A stretch of DNA of 64,000 bases from Paraburkholderia sp. FT54 (GCF_031585635.1 NZ_CP134197.1:620001-684000); one strand, 5' to 3'; counted from the stretch's first letter, positions 53,800-63,129 are shown. A program made the numbers and translations. The notes: generated by a model not told the origin, from the sequence alone.

Positions 53800-55182
53800 T
53801 CATGACGGGGCGCTATTACGCCTCGCCGCCTCGATTGCAGGCGAGGGAACCGATAACATAGGCCTCCGGTTGCCCTGCCAGACCCGCCAGGCGATCGCAG
53901 GGCTGAGCAGCGACGACGGCGGCATCATCAGGTTTACAACCTTGAGAAACGCAATCGCCAGCGTACTGTCGCGTGTCGCGGCACTGTGAAGCTTGCCAAT
54001 GTACCAATTGATAAAACGCAGCATCGGCGGGCGCGCGCCCTTGACTTGTGGATGGCGGAGGTCGTTGCCAACCGCGATGTCCCACGGAATATCGACGATC
54101 TTCGCGGCCGCCCTGAAGAATCGACGCGCAAGATCGTTCGAACCCGCGCGCAGGCACCGCTGCAGCGTCAGCGCTTCCTCTGCCGCGACCGTCATGCCCT
54201 GCCCGTAGACAGGGTTGAAGCTGCAGATGGCATCGCCGAAAACCAGATAATTTTTGGGGAAGCGTGCGAGCTTCTCGTACCGCCGGCGCAGGCTGGAGAC
54301 GTAGCGGTAGCGCCTGTAATCGGTTAGCGGCTCCGCTCTTGCGACAACGTCGTGAATCTCCATGGTCGGCAGCGTCGCCAGATACGCGAGAAAGCCCTGG
54401 TCGTTGTCGGGTGCGTCGTCGCCAAGGAAACCGCCGGCACTGACGACCCAGCTGTCGTTTTCCTGCGCGAGCATGACGCCGTTGCGCCAGTTTGGCGCAC
54501 TACCGGCGACAACGACACCTTGCTTGCCGTCGAGATCAGTCGGTCGACGTCGATAGCTACGGGTCGTGTAGCAGATGCCGATCTCGACCTTCTCTTGGGC
54601 GGGAGGTGGGTAGCCGAGCTCTTCAAGCCACGTCGCACTCGATGAGCCGCGGCCAGTCGCATCAACGACAAGGTCCGCGTTGATGGTCTCTTCCGGCTTG
54701 CCCTCGACGCATGTGCGCACACCGGTCACGCACCCGCGAGCGGGGTCGCTGGCGAGACCCCGCATAGCGCAACGTTCTATGGCGCGCACGTTCGTCAATC
54801 CCAGGAGTCGTCGGCGTAGGTGACCTTCGAGCACGGGACGGCTCGCAAGCAGACCGGTCAGGTCGCTCGTGCCGTCAGCAAGCCTGACGTTGCGACCTAT
54901 CCAGATCACATCGCTGGCTACATCACCGATCAAGCCACCGCTTTGCGCGACAACCTCGTTGTTATATCCCGGGAAAAATTCCTCGAGTATCGCGCTGCCG
55001 CGCGCAAGGAGCCCATGGGTATGACGGCCCTGTGGCACCCCCTTGCGCGGCGTGTCAGCGGCCGGAAACGCATCGCGTTCGAGCACGGTGACGGTGGTGT
55101 AGAAATCCGCTAGTGCGCGTGCGGCCAACAGCCCACCCATGCTGGCGCCAATCACGATCGCATGTTCTCCCAGGTTCTTCAT
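53800..55182 (-). CDS. FAD-dependent monooxygenase-like protein
   Basis: 460 residues from the ATG at 55182 behind GGAGG. The N-terminal FAD motif is VIGASMGGLLAARAL then VLERDAFP. The second flavin motif, LVFGDAICSFNPVYGQGMTVAAEEA, is typical of group A flavin monooxygenases and geranylgeranyl-reductase-like proteins. The HxH-like GRHTHGLLARG loop and C-terminal helical region match uncharacterised Burkholderia members. Substrate is unknown. It is divergent from the SARP/hydrolase fusion, 118 bp apart. Confidence 0.85.
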   Translation of the reverse strand: MKNLGEHAIVIGASMGGLLAARALADFYTTVTVLERDAFPAADTPRKGVPQGRHTHGLLARGSAILEEFFPGYNNEVVAQSGGLIGDVASDVIWIGRNVRLADGTSDLTGLLASRPVLEGHLRRRLLGLTNVRAIERCAMRGLASDPARGCVTGVRTCVEGKPEETINADLVVDATGRGSSSATWLEELGYPPPAQEKVEIGICYTTRSYRRRPTDLDGKQGVVVAGSAPNWRNGVMLAQENDSWVVSAGGFLGDDAPDNDQGFLAYLATLPTMEIHDVVARAEPLTDYRRYRYVSSLRRRYEKLARFPKNYLVFGDAICSFNPVYGQGMTVAAEEALTLQRCLRAGSNDLARRFFRAAAKIVDIPWDIAVGNDLRHPQVKGARPPMLRFINWYIGKLHSAATRDSTLAIAFLKVVNLMMPPSSLLSPAIAWRVWQGNRRPMLSVPSPAIEAARRNSAPS

Positions 55183-55300
55183 GACAATCCTCCAGTTCAA
55201 TCCGTCGCAATGAGTCCAGCGACCATCGTCTGCAGGCAATGGTAGGATTGTCTCGTCCCCTGAGCGTCCCCCGGACGCCGTCATTGAGGGTCGCCTCGCC

Positions 55301-56851
55301 ATGGCTCTGTTCAGCGTGCGCACGCTTGGATTTCCGGAGATCCGTCGGGACGGCCGGCTATGCCAGTTGTCCTTGCGCAAAGGCCTGGCCCTGCTGGTCT
55401 ATCTGGCCGAAGCGAAGGGCTCAGTCGGGCGCGACGTCATTGCCACGATGTTGTGGCCGGAAGGCAGCGAAGAGGTTGTACGGGCGCGGCTTCGGCGTCT
55501 GTTGCATCGCCTCCAGCACGCGCTCGGCGACGACGTTCTTACCACCGACCGGTCAACAGTTCGATGGTCGGCAGCGATCGATCTGCAGGTGGATTCCCAA
55601 CTGTTCGAGCAAGCCTGCGACCGCGGCGAGTTCGAGCGGGCATGCCGCCATTATCTCGGCGACTTTCTCGAGGGTTTTTCGCCCGGCGACTGCCCGCAGT
55701 TCGACGAATGGGCTTTTTTTCGCCGGGAGGCCTTGCGAGGCCGTGCGATCCAGGCGTTCGAGCGAGTGGTGCACCACAAGAACGCGGCCAGCGACTACGC
55801 GGCCGCGGCCGCGCACGCCGGCCGTCTTGTCGAGCTTGATCCGCTCAGCGAAGTGTACGGCCGGCACCTCATCCGCAACCTTCTGCTCGCCGGGGACCGG
55901 GCCACGGCCCAGCGGCACCTCGCGGCCCTGACGCAGCGCCTTCGCGACGAGTTCAATGTGGCGCCCGAATCCGAGACCCGCGCGCTGCTCGATGCCGGCG
56001 CAACGTTGCCCATCGAGCATCCGCCGTCGACGCGCTACGTCAGCGGTGGCGGCGTCCATCTCGCGTTCCAGACCTACGGCGCCGGCCGCATTGATGTCCT
56101 GGTGCTGCCCGGTTTCGTGTCTCACGTCGAACGAGTCTGGGAAGAGCCCCGGTGCCGGGCGTTCCTGTCCTCCCTCGCCGAAATGGGCCGTCTCATCCTG
56201 CTCGATCGTCGCGGCGTCGGGCTTTCCGATCGGGTCGGGTTCAATCCCAGCGTCGATGCGACCGCGCTGGACATCGGCACCGTGCTGGACGCCGCCGGCA
56301 GCCGGAGGGTCGTGCTGTTCGGCGCGTCAGAGGGCGGACCAGCATGCATCAAGTTCGTCGTCGATCACCCCAATCGCGTCGCTGGCCTCATTCTGTTCGC
56401 CTCATTGGCGAAGGGAACCGCAGCGCACGACTACCCTCACGCCCTTCAGGCTAGCCAGTACGACGTGTGGCTGCAGCAGCTCGTCGCAGCCTGGGGCGGC
56501 CCTGCAGGCATTGAGACATTCGCGCCGAGCCTGGCCGGCGATCCTCAGGCGCGAGCCTGGTGGGCAGGCTTGCTGCGGGCCGCGTCAAGCCCCGGCGCCA
56601 TTAAGGGCGTGCTCGAGACGTTGCGCGACATGGATGTGCGCCATCTGTTGGGCCGAATCTCCATGCCGACCTTGGTGCTGCATCGTCACGACGACCGCGC
56701 CGTTCGCATCGGCGCTGGTCGGCATCTCGCCAGTCACATCGCGCAGGCGCGATTCGTCGAGCTCGACGGCGCCGATCACTGGGTCTTCGCGGGCGATCAG
56801 CAACCCGTCCTGGACAACATCAAGCGATTTGTCGGCAGTCTCGCTGGGTAG
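55301..56851 (+). CDS. SARP/BTAD transcriptional activator fused to an alpha/beta-hydrolase
   Basis: 516 residues. Residues 1-95 form an OmpR-like winged helix (LSLRKGLALLVYLAEAKG, LWPEGSEEVVRARLRRLLHRL); 96-235 match the BTAD helical domain (SPGDCPQFDEWAFFRREALRGRAIQAF, DPLSEVYGRHLIRNLLLAGDRATAQRHLAAL). From about 245 an alpha/beta-hydrolase starts (LPGFVSHVERVWEEP, LDRRGVGLSDR) with nucleophile Ser343 (FGASEGG) and His493 (DGADHW). This hydrolase branch is also fused to LuxR regulators and cyclases. The enzyme may process or sense a signal ester that controls DNA binding. The divergent flavin monooxygenase is the likely target. Confidence 0.88.
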   Translation: MALFSVRTLGFPEIRRDGRLCQLSLRKGLALLVYLAEAKGSVGRDVIATMLWPEGSEEVVRARLRRLLHRLQHALGDDVLTTDRSTVRWSAAIDLQVDSQLFEQACDRGEFERACRHYLGDFLEGFSPGDCPQFDEWAFFRREALRGRAIQAFERVVHHKNAASDYAAAAAHAGRLVELDPLSEVYGRHLIRNLLLAGDRATAQRHLAALTQRLRDEFNVAPESETRALLDAGATLPIEHPPSTRYVSGGGVHLAFQTYGAGRIDVLVLPGFVSHVERVWEEPRCRAFLSSLAEMGRLILLDRRGVGLSDRVGFNPSVDATALDIGTVLDAAGSRRVVLFGASEGGPACIKFVVDHPNRVAGLILFASLAKGTAAHDYPHALQASQYDVWLQQLVAAWGGPAGIETFAPSLAGDPQARAWWAGLLRAASSPGAIKGVLETLRDMDVRHLLGRISMPTLVLHRHDDRAVRIGAGRHLASHIAQARFVELDGADHWVFAGDQQPVLDNIKRFVGSLAG

Positions 56852-57215
56852 CTGTGACCGGAAGATGCGGCACAAGACGTCAGCTCTGGGAGAGCGCAAT
56901 TCAGAGTGAGTTCGCCACATCGACGCGCGGTAATGGTCCGATATCCATGCGAACCGGCCGCTCGAGCGCCAACCGCAAACCGCACGGCGTATCGCGTATG
57001 GCTGATGATGGCGGCGGACTCGAACAGTCAAAGCAATATCTTTCGAACGTCTGAGTCGGCGAACTGTTATGTATTTCATGCGTGGCAGCGAAGCAGGCAG
57101 AACTGGGGCAGCCAGGTTGCACACGCACATTCTCGTATGCATCGGCTCGGCGCTGATCAGTAGCGCTTCTGCCTTGCACGCGACCCATGCTTTTTTGACC
57201 TTGGTTCGATGAAGC
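56852..57215. other. Intergenic region
   Basis: Convergent gene ends. An opposing frame covering this and the upstream gene is a shadow. No terminator with a clean U-tract was found. Confidence 0.3.
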
Positions 57216-58400
57216 CTAGAAGCGGGTACGCAAACCTGCCGTGACGGCGACCTGGTTGCTGGTGGCTGACGGTGACAAACCGTTGATGTCAGCCGTAAAT
57301 ACGGTGCCACCGCCGCTCACGTGCTGAAACTGACCTTCGACGTACACGTCAGTCCGCCTGGACAGCGAATAATCCAGCAGCAGGTTGGCCTGGTTCCACT
57401 TCGGGCTCGATGCGCCCGCGAGGCTGGAACTGCCGTCTGTGAACGTGTACGACCCTGTGACAGTGAATGCCTGCGTCACGTTGTAGACCGCGTTGACTTC
57501 GTAGTTATCGAAACGCAGACTCGAGTTACCGAGGGGGATCGGCGAGGAGCTGGTGTTGTTGATCCCCGTTGCGTCTTCCAGTTTTGTTTCCGTGAACACA
57601 AAGCCAACCGTCGCCGGACCAAACTCGTAGTCAAAACCCGCGCCGAACGTACGCTGCTGCCCGGCGCTAAACGTCGAGTCGCTGCCGGTCACCTGGCCGG
57701 CCGGATTGACGATGGAGTCTGTCGCGCCGGCCAGATTGGCGGCAGTACCGCCGTTGTTCAGCTGCAGGTACGAAGCCGCGAAACGAAATGGACCGTGATT
57801 GTATGAAGTACCGAAGCTATAGGCGCGATTGTTGGAAAAGCCGCCGGCCTCGTTCGAGAAGCCGTACAGGCTGCCGAACCGCCAGCCGCCGTAATTCGGA
57901 CTCGCGTATTTGACCGCATTGTTAATCCGCATTGTGTTCTGCAGATTGTCGTTATCGTACGGATGTCCGAAGAACACGCCGCCCTTGGGTGCACCAGCGC
58001 CCGCCAGCGGCGCAAGGTAGTCGACCATCGCATCGTATTGGCGGCCGAGCGTCAACGTACCGAACTGATCGCTCGACAGACCGGCGAACGCCTGCCGCCC
58101 GAACAGCAGGCCATGCTGGCCAAGGGCGCCATTGGTGAGGGTGAAGCCATTTTCCAGCGTGAAGACAGCCTTCAGGCCGCCGCCCAGATCTTCCGATCCA
58201 CGCAGACCAAAGCGGTCCGGGTTGATGCTGGCATCGGTCATCCCGAATCTACTATGCCCTACGGTTGACCCCGTTTCCTTCTGGTTCGACGTATACGTCA
58301 GCCCCGTATCGATGAGGCCGTACAGCGTTACGCTGCTTTGAGCGTGTGCCGCGGTTGCAAAAATACCCGTCAGCAGGGCTATCAGAAGAGTTTTATTCAT
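57216..58400 (-). CDS. Gram-negative general porin
   Basis: 394 residues from the ATG at 58400. Signal peptide 1-20 (ATAAHAQ). The mature start SSVTLYGLIDTGLTYTSNQ is the signature of the Burkholderia/Neisseria trimeric 16-strand porins, as are DRFGLRGSEDLGGGLKAVFTLENGF and GRQAFAGLSSDQFGTLTLGRQYD, ending in an aromatic C terminus (LRTRF). It allows small solutes across the outer membrane. It stands alone. Confidence 0.95.
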   Translation of the reverse strand: MNKTLLIALLTGIFATAAHAQSSVTLYGLIDTGLTYTSNQKETGSTVGHSRFGMTDASINPDRFGLRGSEDLGGGLKAVFTLENGFTLTNGALGQHGLLFGRQAFAGLSSDQFGTLTLGRQYDAMVDYLAPLAGAGAPKGGVFFGHPYDNDNLQNTMRINNAVKYASPNYGGWRFGSLYGFSNEAGGFSNNRAYSFGTSYNHGPFRFAASYLQLNNGGTAANLAGATDSIVNPAGQVTGSDSTFSAGQQRTFGAGFDYEFGPATVGFVFTETKLEDATGINNTSSSPIPLGNSSLRFDNYEVNAVYNVTQAFTVTGSYTFTDGSSSLAGASSPKWNQANLLLDYSLSRRTDVYVEGQFQHVSGGGTVFTADINGLSPSATSNQVAVTAGLRTRF

Positions 58401-58788
58401 TGCAGTTGTCAAAAAATCGATGATCTGGAAGATCCCCTGCTTGTCGAAGAATGCTACTTACAGGCAGGCGAATTGTTGCCCTCTCAAAGCGTTTATTAAG
58501 CGGAAGCGAAGATTGAAAACCTTGACGATCCTATTCCTTGTGAACGGATGTTCAAAGCAGTGTTGAGGGAATACTGAATTTCAGTTGCGGCAATCTGCCT
58601 CAGCGTCAGACGGTCGCGCGCGTCATCGTCCAGGTTAGGTATATCTACGGGACCGGCGGAGACCTGGGCGAGACCGTATGGCGGACAAACTGGCATGGAA
58701 GTCGACGGTCGAATGTCCGCCAGAGAGCGCGGTCGAATGGCTGTAGATGGCCCGCCAGCGCCCGATTGACTGTCCGGCAACCAGCCGC
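58401..58788. other. Intergenic region between porin and integrase relic
   Basis: Presumed porin promoter region near 58410-58500. The rest resembles the degenerate sequence that follows integrase genes of this type. No gene called. Confidence 0.35.
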
Positions 58789-58950
58789 TCAGACCTCGGT
58801 TTGTTCAGCCATCTCGAGCGCGTCGCCAACTTCGATGCCGACGCATCGAAGCGTGCTTTCCAGTTTGGTGTGGCCGGGAGCATTTGCGCTGCCCGGAGAT
58901 TTTTAGTGCGGCGTGAGATCAGTGATGCCTGCGTGCGGCGCATGGTGTGC
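58789..58950 (-). pseudogene. C-terminal remnant of a tyrosine integrase
   Basis: Two frames joined by a shift near 58885 read MHTMRRTQASLISRRTKNLRAAQML, then GHTKLESTLRCVGIEVGDALEMAEQTEV and a stop at 58789. This is the conserved C terminus (catalytic R/H...GHTK...Y region) of a common Burkholderia integrase; the tyrosine position now reads Cys (LRCVG, normally RYLG). The N-terminal two thirds are missing. Confidence 0.75.
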
Positions 58951-58995
58951 ATTCCGTCCGCCGCGTCAAGCATTTGTAATGTGTCGGCCGGTGGG

Positions 58996-59450
58996 TCACC
59001 TATCCAGCGCGGCTTTTGCCATCATCCCGAGCGCCACGCAGATCAACACGCCTCCGAAACCCACCTGCACGTGCTGCGCGAAGAGACGATGCGAAACCAG
59101 CCGCCCGGTCACCATGCCGACGGCCGTTGCCAGGCTGAACCACAGCGTCAGGTCGAGCGGCAATGGCGCACCGTGCAGGACCGTCACAACGACGCCGCCG
59201 CTGCCGACCAGCGCGATCACCATCAGCGACGTGGCGACAATGCCATGCATCGACACGTTGGTCAGCTTGCGCAGCATGGGCACGATGATGAAGCCGCCGC
59301 CCACCCCGAGCAGTCCCGTCATGAGGCCGGTCAATGCGCCGGTCGCCGCGAGTGCGACCCCCGTGGTCCACGACCAGATCAGCCGCCCGGTGTTCGGGTT
59401 GATGTGGCCGACGCAAAACCGCGAGTCCGCGCTGTCCGGGCGTCCGCGCC
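58996..59450 (-). pseudogene. TauE/SafE-family sulfite exporter, N-terminally truncated
   Basis: From about 59450 to the stop at 58996 the frame encodes FCVGHINPNTGRLIWSWTTG, then GALTGLMTGLLGVGGGFIIVPMLRKLT and three further helices. This is the second half of a TauE/SafE exporter, with the internal repeat GLLGVGGGF. The first half is absent. Sequence upstream in this frame belongs to another gene read out of frame. The family exports sulfite or thiosulfate; in sulfane-sulfur operons it would remove the dioxygenase product. Confidence 0.78.
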
Positions 59451-59479
59451 GCAAAGCCTGTGATAACAGCCTTCCGGCC

Positions 59480-59668
59480 ACCACCAGCGATGCCCTGGTC
59501 GCGGGCCGCCGCCTCGATTTCGCTAAAGTTGGGCTGGTCGGCGCCTTCGCCGTCCGGGCGATTGCAGATGACGGCGCGAAAGCCCGCTTGCGCGATCGCA
59601 CGCATGTCTGATGCGGCGATCTGTTGCGATACCGCCAGTTCAGCCGTCAGTTTCCTGATGTCCACCAT
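59480..59668 (-). pseudogene. TIGR01244-family (DUF442) sulfur-metabolism protein, C-terminally truncated
   Basis: The ATG at 59668 has a GGAG site, and the first 55 or so residues, MVDIRKLTAELAVSQQIAAS then FRAVICNRPDGEGADQPNFSEIEAAARDQGI, match the N terminus of the phosphatase-like/rhodanese-linked TIGR01244 family. The similarity stops near 59490 and the frame runs on out of register through the TauE/SafE remnant to 59000. The catalytic cysteine region is lost. A deletion joined the two genes. Confidence 0.78.
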
Positions 59669-59704
59669 TTTCTCCAATTGCTTCCGTGAATGAGTTACGC
59701 CGGT

Positions 59705-60592
59705 TCAGATCGCGTTGAGAGGGATCTTCAGATACGGCACGCCGTTGTCTTCCGGATCGGGCAGATGTCCGGCGCGCATGTTGACCTGTACTGACGGCAG
59801 CATCAGCACCGGCACGTTCAGTGTCGCGTCGCGCGCGGTGCGCATCGCCACGAAGGCGTCCTCGTTGATACCGTCGCGTACGTGAACGTTGTGCGCGCGT
59901 TGCTCGGCGACCGTGCTGACGAACTGCAACGACCGCCCGCCTGGCTGGTAGTCGTGACACAAGTACAGCTGGGTATCGGGCGGCAAGCTCAGCACCTTGT
60001 TGATAGAACGGTAGAGCGTGCGTGCATCGCCGCCGGGAAAGTCGCAGCGCGCAGTGCCGTAGTCGGGCATGAACAGGGTGTCCCCGACAAAGGCCGCGCT
60101 CTGCACGCCGTCGCTGACGACATAGGTCATGCAGGCGGGTGTATGGCCCGGGGTGTGGATAGCGCGCGCCTGCAACGCTCCAACGGTGAACGTTTCGCCG
60201 TCGGAGAGCAGTTGATCGAACTGGCTGCCATCGTGGGGAAATTTCATGCCGGCGTTAAAGAGCTTGCCGAACACGTCTTGCACGCGGGTCACCTGCGCGC
60301 CGATCGCGATCTTTCCGCCGAGCCGTTCCTTGAGGTAGGGCGCGGCGGAGAGATGGTCGGCGTGTACATGAGTTTCGAGCAGCCACTCGACCTTTGCGCC
60401 AAGCTCCTGGACGCGGGAGATGAGCTTGTCGGCTGTCGTCGTGGAGGTGCGGCCTGACTTCGGGTCATAGTCAAGGACGCTGTCGATCAGTGCGCAGTCG
60501 CCTGTGCGGACATCCAGCAACAGGTAACTAATCGTCGACGTACAGGCTTCGAAGAAGCTTTCGATTTGCATGGGGCTCGTCGTATTCAACAT
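59705..60592 (-). CDS. Persulfide dioxygenase-like metallo-beta-lactamase-fold protein (ETHE1/Blh type)
   Basis: 295 residues from the ATG at 60592 with a GAGGAG site. Metal ligands: THVHADH (HxHxDH), the GHTPACMTYVV histidine and GDTLFMPDYGTARCDFPGG with its conserved Asp. The DYGTARCDFPGGDARTLYRSI segment is characteristic of persulfide dioxygenases (ETHE1, PDO, Blh), which oxidise glutathione persulfide to sulfite. It is the first gene of a sigma-54-dependent unit and faces a FisR-like activator. The downstream TIGR01244 and exporter genes are broken. Confidence 0.88.
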   Translation of the reverse strand: MLNTTSPMQIESFFEACTSTISYLLLDVRTGDCALIDSVLDYDPKSGRTSTTTADKLISRVQELGAKVEWLLETHVHADHLSAAPYLKERLGGKIAIGAQVTRVQDVFGKLFNAGMKFPHDGSQFDQLLSDGETFTVGALQARAIHTPGHTPACMTYVVSDGVQSAAFVGDTLFMPDYGTARCDFPGGDARTLYRSINKVLSLPPDTQLYLCHDYQPGGRSLQFVSTVAEQRAHNVHVRDGINEDAFVAMRTARDATLNVPVLMLPSVQVNMRAGHLPDPEDNGVPYLKIPLNAI

Positions 60593-60638
60593 CTTCTCCT
60601 CAATCAAGTGTTGCTTCGCGGTAGGGTCGGTCACTCAA

Positions 60639-60654
60639 CACAAGAACCGTGCCA
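60639..60654 (-). promoter_or_regulatory. Sigma-54 (-24/-12) promoter of the persulfide dioxygenase gene
   Basis: Minus strand reads TGGCACGGTTCTTGTG, matching the sigma-54 consensus TGGCACG-N4-TTGC(A/T) except for T at the last C. Transcription would start about 12 bases downstream, giving a 35-nt leader. The divergent gene is a sigma-54 activator, which strongly supports the call. Confidence 0.8.
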
Positions 60655-60762
60655 TTGCATTTCCCTTTTGATTTTCCGCTCCATAGACAACTGATTTTTA
60701 TCAACATTTTTCTTGAGGCAGGTGGCGCCACACCTCCTCGGACCGTCGACCGAGAGCCAAGA

Positions 60763-60798
60763 CTGCCATTCCTGGCAGCCATGTGGCAGTTGTGGCAG
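60763..60798. promoter_or_regulatory. Likely upstream activator sites of the FisR-like regulator
   Basis: A perfect 16-bp palindrome CTGCCATTCCTGGCAG (60763-60778) is followed by two direct TGGCAG half-sites (60784-60789 and 60793-60798). They lie about 110-145 bp upstream of the -24/-12 element, the right distance for an enhancer of a sigma-54 activator. Confidence 0.65.
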
Positions 60799-60830
60799 TA
60801 TCGACGTGTCTTTTTACTGGAGCCGCCGCG

Positions 60831-62219
60831 GTGAAATCCTCAAGACCGGTGATACCCCTCAGTTCCCTCGTAGCCACTTCGGCCGAACCGCTACAAGCAG
60901 CGCCGGATGTCGACACCCTGGTGTCATACCTGGAGCACGACGCTCAGCCCATGATCGTGCTCGATCCCGAGTACCGCATACTTGCCGCCAACACCGCTTA
61001 TCAACGTCAGTTCGGCATTGCCAGCCAGCCTCATGTCGGCCGCAAGTGCTACCAGGTCTCGCATCACTACGACGTTCCTTGCGACCAGGCGGGCGAGCAC
61101 TGTCCAATGAAACGGGCGTTCGAACTGCGCGGGCCCGACCGCGTGCTCCACATTCATCACACGCCTCGCGGGCCGGAGCATGTCGATGTCGAATTGCGGC
61201 CGATATTCAATTCGCAGCGGGAGGTAGTGGCGTATGTCGAGCGGCTCGCCACGGTGCGCGGCGCGTCCGCCAAGCCCAGCGCGGAAGGTCTGGTCGGACG
61301 CTCGACGGCGTTCAACGCCGCGATCTCCGCGTTGCATCGCGTCGCCCCTTCGATGCTGCCGGTGCTTCTTCTCGGAGAATCCGGAACCGGCAAGGAACTG
61401 TTCGCACGTGCCGTCCATGAGGCAAGCGAGCGCGCGCAACACCCCTTTGTGGTTGTCGAGTGCTCCGGCATCACGGAGGCCTTGTTCGAGACCGAACTCT
61501 TTGGCTATGAAAAAGGCGCGTTCACGGGCGCAGTCGCGCGCAAACCGGGACTGGTCGAGACCGCGCAAGGCGGAACGCTGCTCCTCGACGAAATAGGCGA
61601 TGTGCCACTGTCGATGCAGGTCAAGCTGCTAAGGCTCATCGAATCCGGCACGTTCCGCCGGGTCGGCGGCATAGAGACCTTGCGCGCGGATTTCCGGCTC
61701 GTGGCGGCCACGCACAAACCGTTGCGCGAAATGATTGGCGATGGCCGCTTCCGCCAGGACCTCTACTACCGCATCAGTGCATTTCCAATTAACTTGCCGG
61801 CGGTACGCGAGCGCTCCGACGATATCGCGCTGCTCGTCGAATCGATCCTGCAGCGTATCAGTAGCACGCAAGGCACTGCGGGCCGCAAGTTCAGCATTGC
61901 AGCGGACGCGCTCGCGGCGCTCCATAGCTATTCCTGGCCGGGTAATATCCGGGAACTGCGCAATGTGCTCGATCGCGCCTGCCTGTTGGCCGACGACGGG
62001 ATGATCCGGATCGAACATCTGCCGGATGACATGGTGGCGGCGCAGTCGGCGCATCTGGGTGGCGGCACGGGCTCCCCCCCGTTTTCGGCACGCGGAGAGC
62101 TTACGGACCATGAGCTCGCACGGCTCGCGGAGGAGTTCTCCGGGACGCGCACAGCGCTCGCTCAACACCTCGGGATGAGTGAACGCACGCTGTATCGTCG
62201 ACTAAAGGCGCGAAGGTGA
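60831..62219 (+). CDS. fisR: FisR-like sigma-54-dependent activator (sulfane-sulfur sensing)
   Basis: 462 residues from the GTG at 60831; the frame opens earlier and other starts are possible. A PAS-like N-terminal domain has three cysteines at 73, 84 and 91 ([25 protein letters not shown]); the 11- and 7-residue spacing equals that of the sulfane-sulfur-sensing cysteines described for FisR. Next is the AAA+ module: GESGTGKE (182-189), [10 protein letters not shown] (225-234) for sigma-54 contact, and [11 protein letters not shown] Fis-type helix-turn-helix ends it. It should activate the divergent persulfide dioxygenase operon when sulfane sulfur modifies its cysteines. Confidence 0.88.
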   Translation: MKSSRPVIPLSSLVATSAEPLQAAPDVDTLVSYLEHDAQPMIVLDPEYRILAANTAYQRQFGIASQPHVGRKCYQVSHHYDVPCDQAGEHCPMKRAFELRGPDRVLHIHHTPRGPEHVDVELRPIFNSQREVVAYVERLATVRGASAKPSAEGLVGRSTAFNAAISALHRVAPSMLPVLLLGESGTGKELFARAVHEASERAQHPFVVVECSGITEALFETELFGYEKGAFTGAVARKPGLVETAQGGTLLLDEIGDVPLSMQVKLLRLIESGTFRRVGGIETLRADFRLVAATHKPLREMIGDGRFRQDLYYRISAFPINLPAVRERSDDIALLVESILQRISSTQGTAGRKFSIAADALAALHSYSWPGNIRELRNVLDRACLLADDGMIRIEHLPDDMVAAQSAHLGGGTGSPPFSARGELTDHELARLAEEFSGTRTALAQHLGMSERTLYRRLKARR

Positions 62220-62534
62220 CGGGGCGCGCCGGGCGCTACGAGCACGTCGTCTGACGGTGGTAGACCAGTGGCAGGACTGAATGTAGTGATCGCAGTCGAC
62301 CGGGTTGTTCAGTGGACCCCTGTTGTCGATAATGCGAATCGCGGTTTCGTGTCAAGCAACCGGAAGCGGCGCTCGGCGCCGTCCTATTCAACAAGCCGTG
62401 CACGCTGGCTCATGCAAGATTCAATGTGAGGCTCGTCTCATTGACGGCGAAATTGCCAGACTGCTCGGCGCTTTCGGCACCGTCGCTCGAATCAGTTTCG
62501 TCAGTTGACCGCGCCCTTCGCTGCCGACGGTTGC
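62220..62534. other. Intergenic region between convergent genes
   Basis: No gene or clear terminator recognised. Confidence 0.25.
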
Positions 62535-63008
62535 TCAGATCACAACCGACGGCACGTTCTTCATGCAACGCAGCGCAAACATCGACCGGCTGTGACGAAT
62601 ACCTGATATGCGGTACAGCTTCTCGCGCAAAAAGCGTTCATATCCCGCCGTGCCTTGCACCGCTACTTTGATCAGGTAGTCGTATTCACCGGAGATGAGG
62701 TACGCGTCGAGAACTTCCGGTAACGCGGCAAGCTCTTCCCCGAAGCGCGCCAATACCTCGTCCTCATGCCGGTCCAGAGTCACCTCGATGAGGACTGTGT
62801 CGGATAGCCCAAGCTTCTCCTGATCGATCAGCGCAACGTACCCGCGAATCAGTCCGATCTCTTCAAGATGTCGGGTGCGGTTCCAGCATGCCGTCGTCGA
62901 CATTCCGACAAGCTCGGCCAATTCGGCATTCTTCATTCGCGCGTTACGTTGCAACGCGCGCACGATGGCGCGGTCCTGCTTGGTGAGTGTCAAACTCAAG
63001 TCGTTCAT
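62535..63008 (-). CDS. Lrp/AsnC-family transcriptional regulator
   Basis: 157 residues. The helix-turn-helix LTKQDRAIVRALQRNARMKNAELAELVGMSTTACWNRTRHLEEIGLIRGYVALID is followed by a RAM ligand domain (FGEELAALPEVLDAYLISGEYDYLIKVAV). These sense amino acids or related acids. It faces a decayed thiamine-diphosphate enzyme gene about 120 bp away, presumably its former target. Confidence 0.9.
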   Translation of the reverse strand: MNDLSLTLTKQDRAIVRALQRNARMKNAELAELVGMSTTACWNRTRHLEEIGLIRGYVALIDQEKLGLSDTVLIEVTLDRHEDEVLARFGEELAALPEVLDAYLISGEYDYLIKVAVQGTAGYERFLREKLYRISGIRHSRSMFALRCMKNVPSVVI

Positions 63009-63129
63009 GGCACGTGAACAGGATTCGTAAAATTACCGGATGGAAGAAACGCTCATCTGCTTTCAACCATTATTCCACCAATTTCAGGAAGCCGCTTCAC
63101 AGGACGCCGGGCTAATATTTTCACACGCT

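Noticed and set aside
56585..57310. 241-codon minus-strand frame
   Set aside because: Antisense to the hydrolase end of the SARP fusion; no domain, basic low-quality composition.
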